This document shows, in pieces, positions 34,145-42,600 of a DNA stretch of 64,000 nt. The translations under genes were made by a program, and so were the position numbers. Source of the stretch: an uncultured Lachnospiraceae bacterium (GTDB lineage Bacteria; Bacillota; Clostridia; Lachnospirales; Lachnospiraceae); assembly GCA_947167135.1 (NCBI GenBank), contig CAMVGV010000012.1, positions 1 to 64,000 of the forward strand, read 5' to 3'. Under the pieces are notes generated by a model. That model worked only from the letters and a program-made list of their open reading frames with translations, was not told the origin of the DNA and ran no database searches. The stretch's first letter is position 1, and each line of letters opens with the position of its first letter.

Positions 34145-34149
34145 GAGAA

Positions 34150-34398
34150 ATGCTGAAGGATTTTTTTAAGTGGCTTGTAAAAAAAGAAAAATGGTCGGAC
34201 AGAAGCAGGGATCCAAGATTTTACGCAACCGACGAGTGCGATTCCTGTAAGCTCTGCTATGATGAATGTCCTACAGGGCATATCAAATGGATAAACAACA
34301 GACCCGAGTGGGAGAAGCCCTGCCTTATGTGTGCAAGCTGCGCCTATGTCTGCCCGGTTTCCGCAATAAAGTACGGCGTTCCGCCGGCGGAATCCTGA
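34150..34398 (+). CDS. Small 2[4Fe-4S] ferredoxin, EFR1-tail-like
   Basis: This 82-residue protein has two complete cluster motifs: CDSCKLCYDECP (about residues 31-42) and CLMCASCAYVCP (about 58-69). The spacing and the tail AIKYG match the ferredoxin part of EFR1-type flavodoxin-ferredoxin proteins of Clostridia, but the flavodoxin half is missing. It may be a stand-alone electron carrier or a remnant. The start lies 12 bases after a terminator stem with only a weak GAAGAG site, so its own promoter is not obvious. Confidence 0.75.
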   Translation: MLKDFFKWLVKKEKWSDRSRDPRFYATDECDSCKLCYDECPTGHIKWINNRPEWEKPCLMCASCAYVCPVSAIKYGVPPAES

Positions 34399-34585
34399 GG
34401 AGCATCACGGGGCACTGACGCGCATGGCTGTCCGATGGCAGCCGTGCACCGCACGGCTAAACGCCATTCAAAATGTGCCACTGGCACATTTTGCAATACG
34501 TGCCCGAAAAATGTCCACTGGACATTTTTCCATCCTGAGGAGCATTTTTGTCATCCTGAGGAGCGAAGCGACGAAGGATCTTTAT
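34398..34585. repeat. Composite repeat block with palindromes
   Basis: Palindromes aaatgtgccactggcacatt and aaaatgtccactggacattt are followed by two catcctgaggagc copies and gaaggatct. The same palindrome plus catcctgag module occurs near 28408-28450. It fills almost the whole gap before the YigZ gene. Confidence 0.75.
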
Positions 34586-34601
34586 AAATAATACAGACTT
34601 T

Positions 34602-35222
34602 ATGGAAAAGTACCGCACTCTAATAGAAAACACTGTCTATACCGGCGAGATAACGGAGAAAAAATCCAGATTCATAGCATATTTATCCCATGCCTCTTCC
34701 ACCGGGGAGGCCATGGGTTTTTTAAGTTCAATCAAAAAAAAGCACTACGATGCCAGGCATAACTGCAGTGCCTATATAATCGCAGGTGAAGAGGGAGCGC
34801 CGGACATCCTTCATTCCTCCGATGACGGGGAACCCTCCGGTACCGCCGGAAAGCCCATAATGAGTGTACTTTCCGGGGCAGGCTTAAAGAACGTTATCCT
34901 TGTGGTGACCAGATACTTCGGAGGCACACTTCTAGGTACCGGCGGTCTGGTACGTGCCTATACGGAAGCTTCAAAGGAGGCTCTGAAGGCTGCGGAAAAG
35001 GGCATAGTAAGGGTTACTGACAGCAGGGAACTGAGCTTTGCCTTTGATTACCGGAATGAAGGGAAGGTGCGGAGGATACTGGAGGAATACGGCATTTTTC
35101 CTGATGATACAGAGTATGGTGAGCGGGTTTATTTCGTTGTAAAAGCCGAGTCTGAGGTGGCGGGGCTGTTGAGAGACACCCTGACTGAGAGACTGTCCGG
35201 GGAAGTGGAGTTCAGATCCTGA
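34602..35222 (+). CDS. YigZ/IMPACT family protein (UPF0029)
   Basis: This 206-residue protein starts with the family pattern KKSRFIAYLSHASS, then HYDARHNCSAYIIAG, DDGEPSGTAGKPIM and VTRYFGGTLLGTGGLVRAY, followed by a small C-terminal DUF1949-type domain. The eukaryotic relative IMPACT regulates translation, while bacterial members have no settled role. No Shine-Dalgarno is visible before ATG 34602. Confidence 0.9.
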   Translation: MEKYRTLIENTVYTGEITEKKSRFIAYLSHASSTGEAMGFLSSIKKKHYDARHNCSAYIIAGEEGAPDILHSSDDGEPSGTAGKPIMSVLSGAGLKNVILVVTRYFGGTLLGTGGLVRAYTEASKEALKAAEKGIVRVTDSRELSFAFDYRNEGKVRRILEEYGIFPDDTEYGERVYFVVKAESEVAGLLRDTLTERLSGEVEFRS

Positions 35223-35305
35223 AAAATAAGTCAGAGAACCGTCCCAATTGACTTCTTTTTATGATAGAATGTGCTGGATGATACAACATTTGAAACGGAG
35301 AAAAT

Positions 35306-35809
35306 ATGGATATAGAGACAATCTACAGGGACTACCACGACAAGGTACTGAATTTTATCAGAAGCAAGGTAAATATTACGGAGGATGCGGAGGATATCTG
35401 CTCAGACGTATTCATAAAGGTGCAGAATTATCTCGGTGGCTATGACAGTGAGAAGGCCTCTCTCTCAACCTGGATCTTTACGATTGCCAGAAATACCATT
35501 ATAGACTATTACAGAACCCATAAGACCACGGAGGAGATACCGGAGGAGCTTTCGTCAGACTTTAAGGTCGACAGTGAGCTATTAAACCGGGAGACCCTGA
35601 GTGAGCTTGCGGATGCCTTAAAAAAGCTCTCGGATGAGGAAAGAATGGTTATAGTGCTGCATTATTACGAGGGACTGAAGCTTAGGGAGATAGAGGCAAG
35701 GACAGGACTTTCATACGGTCAGGTAAAGATAAGGCATAACAGCGCTTTGAAGGTTATGAAAGAATATTTTTCAAAAAAAGCTGCCAAAGGCGGTTTCAGC
35801 ATCGTATAA
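35306..35809 (+). CDS. ECF-type RNA polymerase sigma factor
   Basis: This 167-residue sigma factor has region 2 (DAEDICSDVFIKVQNYL, TWIFTIARNTIIDYY) and region 4 (LSDEERMVIVLHYYEGLKLR, then LSYGQVKIRHNSALKVMKEY) and nothing more, the normal ECF layout. GGAG lies 7 bases before ATG 35306. There is no anti-sigma membrane protein next to it; instead a 102-residue Cys-containing small protein follows after 38 bases, which may be its regulator or target. Confidence 0.9.
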   Translation: MDIETIYRDYHDKVLNFIRSKVNITEDAEDICSDVFIKVQNYLGGYDSEKASLSTWIFTIARNTIIDYYRTHKTTEEIPEELSSDFKVDSELLNRETLSELADALKKLSDEERMVIVLHYYEGLKLREIEARTGLSYGQVKIRHNSALKVMKEYFSKKAAKGGFSIV

Positions 35810-35847
35810 ATAATCAGAACAGGAAATAAGCGGAGGAGGAGCAGAAT

Positions 35848-36156
35848 ATGAGTAATACAGGAAGAATGCTGAAAACACTGTTTGACTATCAGAGATTTGA
35901 AGAAGAAAGCAGCCTTAAGGGTGTTATAGATGAGACCATAAGCGGATCAAAGAATATGAGGATGCTTTCGGATGATGAGCTGGAGAATGCGGCAGGCGGA
36001 GCGAATACCGGTGACGATACGGTTATGATCAGTGATTACTGCCCATACTGCAGCGAGGATCCCGAAACGGGAAAGAAGGAAAAGCGGATGATAGAGCTTT
36101 TTTCCGGCAGCAGGGGGCTCTGCCACAGCTGCTTCCGTATGATCGATGGATTGTAA
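35848..36156 (+). CDS. Small Cys-rich protein with double-glycine-like motif
   Basis: Residues 1-51 resemble a leader: a helical part (TLFDYQRFEEESSLKGVIDE) followed by LSDDELENAAGG, which has the shape of the double-glycine site of peptides cut by C39 peptidase-exporters. The remaining 51 residues carry CPYC and CHSC about 30 residues apart, like a small zinc ribbon. Similar short proteins ending in a LSDDEL..AAG element stand beside ECF sigma genes in related bacteria (recollection, not searched). No C39 exporter or modification enzyme is in the window, so a precursor peptide is only one option; a sigma-factor partner is the other. CGGAGGAGG precedes ATG. Confidence 0.65.
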   Translation: MSNTGRMLKTLFDYQRFEEESSLKGVIDETISGSKNMRMLSDDELENAAGGANTGDDTVMISDYCPYCSEDPETGKKEKRMIELFSGSRGLCHSCFRMIDGL

Positions 36157-36179
36157 TGAGTCCCATCGCCGAAGGCGGG

Positions 36180-36223
36180 TTAACCGGCAAAACCGGTTTC
36201 GTTCGCAGCCTGAAAGGCTGTGA
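36180..36223 (+). other. Tandem hairpins after the small Cys-rich gene
   Basis: Two clean stems lie in series: aaccgg-caaaa-ccggtt and gttcgcagcct-gaa-aggctgtgaac. They sit between the small gene and the terminator at 36251 and may stabilise the transcript end. Confidence 0.45.
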
Positions 36224-36250
36224 ACAGGCTGAGAACAGTAACGGAATGAT

Positions 36251-36284
36251 AAAGCGGGGCATTGTGTTTGTTCCGCTTTTTTTG
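36251..36284 (+). terminator. Rho-independent terminator
   Basis: AAAGCGG pairs with CCGCTTT across a 15-base loop and is followed by a run of T. It closes the ECF-sigma / small-protein unit, so the protease gene downstream needs its own promoter. Confidence 0.75.
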
Positions 36285-36331
36285 TACAATAAAGAATAAT
36301 TATGCGATTCATTGTAAGGAAGGATCATTAT

Positions 36332-38788
36332 ATGCGGAGAAAAAGATCATACGGATTGATAGTTTCAGGGATAATACTCACACTTATACTGTCGGCAGTT
36401 ACCGTATTTGCAGAACCGGAGGGCTTGTCCGTGGACAGTGCGGCTGCTGCAGCAGCAGAGGCTGAAGCATTGTCCGTGGACAGTATAGGCACAGCAGCAG
36501 AACCGGAGGGCTTGTCCGTGGACAGTGCGGCTGCCACAGCAGAAGATGAAGCATTGTCCGTGGACAGTATAGGCATAGCTGCAGAAGCCGGGAGCCTGTC
36601 CGTGGACAGTATAGGCATAGCGGCAGAAGCCGAAGGACTTTCCGGGAACAGCACAGGCATAGCTGCAGAGGCTGAAGCTGATAATGAGGAAGAAATGAGT
36701 ATGCTGAGAACCGGCGGTATACCCATGCCCTGGGATAATGATGTTAAGATGACGGATGAGGACATTTCATTTTCGGAAATAAAAAGCCGTGCCCATGGTG
36801 AAAACGCTTCCCTTGCACAGACTGACTATACTCCGAGAGTAAATCTCCCGTCCCGATTCCCCGGAAATACGGACAAGGAGACAAAGGAGAAGATCACTGC
36901 TATGTATCCCCCTGTACGGGATCAGGCCAACTTTGGAACCTGCTGGGATTTTTCCACTATTGCTCCGGTGGAATTCAGGGAGATCAATAAGGAAAGAGCA
37001 GATAAGAGCATAGACTTAAGCGAGCTCTATCTCGGCCTCGGGATCTATAAGACCAGGGAAAACCCAATCGTAGGAAATGATGCTGCGGTAAGTGAGATAG
37101 TGCCGAAAGTGCCGGAGGATGAGAAAGCCAGCGATGCGTTTCTCTTAGATACCGGAGGAAACCATCTGTTGACGGGGCAGTATTTAAGCAAGGGCTTCGG
37201 CTTTGTCTCCGAGAATGAGCTTCCTTATGCGGAGTCTGCTGTGGATGCAAATGGTTACAAAAGAGATCCCCGCTTTGATGAAAACAATAACCTTATTAAT
37301 ATTGACCTTGATGCCCTTGCGGAGAAGGAAATATATGACCTTACGGATCTTTATGAGGTCAATATACATGAAGAAAAGGGTATGAAGATCGTGAAGGAAG
37401 CCCTTATACAGAACGGCGCCGTAGGGATATTTTTTGATGCGCAAACGGACGGTGATAAATACAAGAGCTACTACAATGAATCAAATAATGCATATTATTG
37501 TAATATTAGTGGTATCCCTAATCATCTTGTTACCGTTGTCGGCTGGAATGATGATTTTTCCCGCAGCAATTTTAATGTGGATCCGGGAGCCGACGGAGCC
37601 TGGCTCGTAAGAAACAGCTGGAATTATAAGGATCAGGGGGATTTTTACGATTACAGTAATTATTTCTGGCTCTCCTATTATGACAAGGGACTTAAAAACG
37701 GCGCATATATATTCGAGGTCACAAAGGACGTAAAGCGCTACGACAATAATTATTACTATGACACCCAGATACATAATCCCAGATGGTTTAATGGTGCAAG
37801 CGTCGCAAATGTGTATAAGGTGCAGAAGGACAGTAATGAGTATCTTAATGAGGTGACTCTGGAATTCCTGGAGCCGACGGATTATCAGATAGAGATATAC
37901 AGGAATCTTAAGAACAGCAGCCCGATAAGCGGGATAAAGCTCGAAGAATCCACCACAAAGGGTGAATTTGCCCTTCCCGGCATATACACGGTTCCCCTTG
38001 CTTCCCCCGCCCTCATTGAAAAGGATACCTCCTTTTCGGTGGTGGTTAGTACCGGAAAGAGCTCCGTGTGCTATGAATCCGACCTTGAATTAAAAAATGT
38101 GAAAAGTAAGTGCGGGTTAAAGAATGGCCAGAGCTTTTATCTGAAAAACGGCGAATGGATTGATCTGGCTGACGACGAAGACTGGATTGATGGGTATGGT
38201 AATTGGTGTATCTCCGCCCATACGGTATTCACAGATGATACCTATCCCCCTGATATAGAGGAAAAGGTAAAGGATGCCTCAGGACAGGAAGTGACCCTTA
38301 TCCACAATACGGTGTACAATACTTACAGGACCAAGGACGGAAAGGACGTTTTATGCGTGAGTCTGGAAGGCGGAGAAGCTGCAGACAGCCAGAATTACCA
38401 GTTTACCGGAAAGAAGATCACACCCTCAAAGAAATCCTTTATTATTTATAATGGAGTTCTGTATACCTACAAAAAGGACTATAAGATAAGCTTTAAGAAG
38501 AACAAAAAGAGGGGCAGCGCCACCGCAGTGATAAAATGGAAAAAGAACAGTGCACCCTATAGAGATGGCGCAAGAAAGACCACTATGCAGTTTAATGTGG
38601 TGGAAAGGGCAGTGACGGAGGATATGGTGAGCTTTAAGGTGAAGAAGGGAAAGCTGAAGAAGCTCACTGTCACGGCTGACGGTATAAAGATGAAGCCGAA
38701 AAAGAACGATTACAGCTATACCACCGTTTCCGGAAATTCTTTTAAAATATCGTTTAAGAATAATTATAAGGGTGAGGTGATCAAGTGA
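36332..38788 (+). CDS. Secreted papain-like (C1) cysteine protease
   Basis: A signal peptide ends near residue 29 (TVFAEP). Residues 30-120 hold six imperfect 14-15-residue repeats around LSVDS. The C1A domain follows with Cys204 in FGTCWDFS, His398 in NHLVTVVGW and Asn428 in LVRNSWN. After it come a beta-rich domain and a Lys-rich Ig-like C-terminus with the final NNYKGEV motif. Related clostridial proteases are cell-surface enzymes with lectin-like domains. ATG 36332 is chosen over 36302 because AAGGAAGGA lies 7 bases before it and the signal peptide then starts normally. The length is 818 residues. Confidence 0.88.
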   Translation: MRRKRSYGLIVSGIILTLILSAVTVFAEPEGLSVDSAAAAAAEAEALSVDSIGTAAEPEGLSVDSAAATAEDEALSVDSIGIAAEAGSLSVDSIGIAAEAEGLSGNSTGIAAEAEADNEEEMSMLRTGGIPMPWDNDVKMTDEDISFSEIKSRAHGENASLAQTDYTPRVNLPSRFPGNTDKETKEKITAMYPPVRDQANFGTCWDFSTIAPVEFREINKERADKSIDLSELYLGLGIYKTRENPIVGNDAAVSEIVPKVPEDEKASDAFLLDTGGNHLLTGQYLSKGFGFVSENELPYAESAVDANGYKRDPRFDENNNLINIDLDALAEKEIYDLTDLYEVNIHEEKGMKIVKEALIQNGAVGIFFDAQTDGDKYKSYYNESNNAYYCNISGIPNHLVTVVGWNDDFSRSNFNVDPGADGAWLVRNSWNYKDQGDFYDYSNYFWLSYYDKGLKNGAYIFEVTKDVKRYDNNYYYDTQIHNPRWFNGASVANVYKVQKDSNEYLNEVTLEFLEPTDYQIEIYRNLKNSSPISGIKLEESTTKGEFALPGIYTVPLASPALIEKDTSFSVVVSTGKSSVCYESDLELKNVKSKCGLKNGQSFYLKNGEWIDLADDEDWIDGYGNWCISAHTVFTDDTYPPDIEEKVKDASGQEVTLIHNTVYNTYRTKDGKDVLCVSLEGGEAADSQNYQFTGKKITPSKKSFIIYNGVLYTYKKDYKISFKKNKKRGSATAVIKWKKNSAPYRDGARKTTMQFNVVERAVTEDMVSFKVKKGKLKKLTVTADGIKMKPKKNDYSYTTVSGNSFKISFKNNYKGEVIK
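36425..36680 (+). repeat. In-frame 42-45-bp tandem repeats in the protease gene
   Basis: The core ttgtccgtggacagt recurs at 36425, 36470, 36512 and 36554, with variant copies near 36596 and 36638. Spacings of 45 and 42 bases keep the frame. They encode a flexible Ala/Glu-rich stalk between signal peptide and protease. Confidence 0.85.
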
Positions 38789-38865
38789 TAAGATCCTTCG
38801 CTTCGCTCAGGATGACAGGGTAAGGCATCAGGTCAGATCATCCTGAGCGACAGCGAAGGATCTTT
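38788..38865. repeat. Interspersed repeat, inverted pair
   Basis: One copy in reverse (gatccttcgcttcgctcagg) and one forward (catcctgagcgacagcgaag) form a potential hairpin directly after the protease stop. Confidence 0.8.
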
Positions 38866-38893
38866 GTAAGAGTAACAGACTGGAGGAAAACCC

Positions 38894-39610
38894 ATGTGGA
38901 GATCAGCTGATATAAAGGAAAAAGGAAGAGCCGCAATGAAGGCAAATTACGGGATGACCATTGTTGTCTCGCTTATAATGACCTTTCTTGGGGGTGCGAG
39001 CGGAGTCTATACCGGTTCTAACGGGGCGAAAAGCTTCGGAGGAGCGGTAAAGGATTCGGGATTTGCACCGGAACAGGTGGTGGCTGTCATCGTAGCCATA
39101 CTGGGGGTAATCGCGCTGATTATAGCTGTTGGCTTTGTGCTTAAGGTGGCTCTTATTAACCCCCTTAACGTGGGCTGCTATAATTTTTTTATTAAGAATG
39201 CTGAGGAGCCTGCAGATCTTTCAGAGCTTAAAAGAGCCTTCAAGCCCAACTGGACAAATAATGTGGTAACTATGTTCCTTACCGATCTCTTCCTTGGGCT
39301 CTGGTTCTGTCTTCTTATTATCCCGGGCTTTGTGAAGATGTATTCCTACAGGCTTGTTCCATACATCCTGGCGGAGAATCCCGATATGAAGGCAATGGAG
39401 GTCATTACCTTTTCAAGACAGCTGATGAAAGGGAATAAGTGGAAGGCGTTTTGTTTCGATCTTTCATTTATAGGATGGACCCTGTTATCTATAATAACCT
39501 GCGGTATCGTAGGCATGCTGTACGTAAACCCCTACTATAACTGCTCCTCGGCCGAGCTCTACAGGACGCTGAGATACGGCTCAAAGGAGACAGGTGAGGT
39601 TCAGCTTTGA
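38894..39610 (+). CDS. DUF975 family membrane protein
   Basis: This 238-residue protein has four to five predicted membrane helices. The N-terminal SADIKEKGRAAMKANYGMTI is the family hallmark, followed by LINPLNVGCYNFFI and the late SRQLMKGNKWKAFCFDLSFI. DUF975 proteins are common in Bacillota and their function is unknown. TGGAGG lies 9 bases before ATG 38894. The signalling protein follows after 33 bases. Confidence 0.88.
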   Translation: MWRSADIKEKGRAAMKANYGMTIVVSLIMTFLGGASGVYTGSNGAKSFGGAVKDSGFAPEQVVAVIVAILGVIALIIAVGFVLKVALINPLNVGCYNFFIKNAEEPADLSELKRAFKPNWTNNVVTMFLTDLFLGLWFCLLIIPGFVKMYSYRLVPYILAENPDMKAMEVITFSRQLMKGNKWKAFCFDLSFIGWTLLSIITCGIVGMLYVNPYYNCSSAELYRTLRYGSKETGEVQL

Positions 39611-39643
39611 CTCTGATATACTGATTGTTGTAGGATAGGAGAC

Positions 39644-42600
39644 GTGGGATCTACTGAAGAATCATTAAATCAATATGACAGCCTGACCGGACTGCCGATA
39701 ATGGCAGCCTTTATGGGAAGTGCTGAGGAATACTTTGCCGAATCCTGCGACAAGGGCAGGGATCCGGCAATGATCTTCTTTGATCTGGAAGGGATCAGGC
39801 CTTACATCGCCAGGTACGGAGAGGATGAAGGTGAACGCCTTTTAAGGGGCTTTGCCGACCTCCTCAGGAAGTATTTCGGCAATACACGGAGCTCCCGACC
39901 CGGGGGATTCTGTTTTTATGCTTTTACGGACAACAGAGGTCTCAATGAGGATATCCCTGCCATATTGAATGACATGAGGAAACTTGCGGGGGATGACAGG
40001 CTGGTGGTGAAGGCCGGGATTTACTGTGGTTTCCGTAAGGACAGGGATGACATGGAGACCGCCTGCAGCAAGGCCCGTTTTGCCTGCAGAAACAACAGGC
40101 GTGAGAATGCTTCCGGGATCTGCTACTTTGACGAGAAAATGGACGAGGCGCTGGATATACGTACCTTTGTTCTCAATAATATCGATGATGCCATAAAGAA
40201 CGGTTATATCAAGGTCGTTTACCAGCTTCAGGTACGTCTCTTAAACGACAAGTACTGCGGCGCCGAAGCGCTGACACGCTGGGAGGATCCCGAAAGGGGA
40301 ACCATCCCGCCATTCTCATATATCCCCGTTCTTGAGGAGAATAATCTCACCTGGAAGCTGGACACCTTTGTGATAAGAGAGGTTGTGAAGAATATCCGCC
40401 GCTCGGCGGAGACAGGCTATAATCCCCTTCCGATCGCCGTCAATCTGACCTATTCCGATTTCCTTGTGCTGGATCTGTCGGATACCATTGGAGCCATAGT
40501 GGAAGACGGCGGAGTAGATCCATCACTTCTTGTTATTGAGGTTACGGAAAAAACGGTGCTTAAGGATCCGGATCTTCTGCGTGAGGAGATCGAGAAGCTT
40601 CATGATCTCCGTTTTTCGGTTGCCATCGACAATTTCGGGAACGGTTATTCCTACATCAATATGCTGAATGATTTCCGCTTTGATGTCTTGAAGATCGACA
40701 TGGGGCTTGTGAGGTCTATAAGTGAACGCAGCCGGAAAATAGTGGAATCCATCGTGGTCATGGCAAAAAGCTTAAAGATCCATACGGTTTCCGAGGGAGT
40801 GGAGACCAGGGAACAGCTGGAATTTTTGCGGAGTATCGGCTGTGAGACCGTTCAGGGCTTTTACTTTGGAAATTCGAGATCCTATGAAGACACGATGAAA
40901 AGCTTTAAGGATGAAAGAATTTCCGAGAGAGAGGGATCCGGGGAGAGGGCACTCTTTTCAGAGGCCGGCCTTATCAATATCATCACTCCCCAGGCAATGG
41001 CTCTTACCTGGTTTGACGGGGAGGATTTCGATGTTTTCTTTACCAATAATGAGTTTTTCAGGCTCGTTTCCCGGACGGGGCGTGACCTGAATGAGATACT
41101 GAACCGGGGATCGGATGACCGGACAGTGGAGGATTTCAGGGATGCTGCCATCAGGATAATAGAAAGAGGAGCAGATGATGATATCACCTTTGATATAAAT
41201 ACCCGCCACTTCAGGCTGGATACCAGGCCTGTTGCCATGAATGAGGCGGGAAGCATATTCCTTATGTTCCTTTCTGAGGATCTTGAGGATATTGGCAGCG
41301 AGGATGATTATGTCACAGATACCCTGAAGGATATCCTGGGTTCTTTTTCAAATGTATATCTGATCGATCTCGTAAGTGACACGGTAAAGGTCATAAAGGC
41401 TGACTACGGTCGTCACAGAAGCGGTGATACCGCCCATTATGAGACGCTGCTTAAACGCTTCGCCGAATCCGGGGTGATATATGAAGCCGATGTCCAGAGG
41501 TATATGCAGTTTTATGATCCCGTGAATCTACGGAACCGTTTTTCGGTGCAGAAAAAGGGAACCTGCCTGAATGTATTCCGCTTTAAGATAAGGGGTCAGT
41601 ATAAGTGGGCCAGTATCCGCTGCAGCGCCGTTCCGGACAGTGACGGAAAGAAGCTTATCTGCTGCACCACCCTTATAGAGGGTGAGGACAAGAACGATTT
41701 CGTTGAGATGTCGAGACAGGTGATAAGCATCGGGAAAAATGCGGATAATTCAGGTATTACTGATGCCTCACTCTGGAACTCCCTTATGGAGATATCGGAT
41801 GTCAAGTATTTCTGGAAGGATGCGGACAGACGCTTCCTCGGTGCCAGCAAGTCCTTCCTTGATTTCTACGGCTTTGATTCCGTTCAGACCATTCTCGGCA
41901 AAAATGATGAGGAAATGGGCTGGCACCCCGATGACACCCAGTACAGGAGTGATGAATATGATGTCATCAAGAAGGGCATGGTTATCCGCAATTCTCCGGG
42001 GCAGGTATATGCAAAGGGAGCAAAGGTCAATATCCTTGCCACCAAATATCCTATTTACAGAAACGGGAAGATCGAAGGACTTATAGGCTACATTATAGAT
42101 ACGGACAGGGTTCTGGAGTCCGGGGAGGAAATGGACCATGCCCTCTTTATCGACGTGGACAGCGGCCTATTAAACTCAAGGGGATTCTTCCTTGTCCTTC
42201 AGTCTGTCGACGATAATTACAGGCATTACGGACAGGAATACTCTGTGGCAATGCTTGAGATCCCGGAGTATCAGCGCATCCTTGTGGAAAACGGGAAGGA
42301 TAAGGCTGAGGAGCTTTTTTCCAATGTCTTAAGCACTGTAAGCAGAACATATCCGGACGGCGTGGTCATTGCAAGGACCGGTAACTGTACCTTCTCGGTC
42401 TGCGATAAACTTTCATCGACCCATGGAGCCTTTGACTGCCTTAAGAGCGCGGTGGATAAGATAAGAAACAATAATGCGGACAGTGATATCACGGTGGTTA
42501 CTGCCTTTGCCGAGTCGAGAGAGAAGAATTCCCTCCATGAGATGTTCGCCCTCTTATTAAAGCGCTTCAGTGATGAAAAGGAAAGGCTTAAGGCTGGGAC

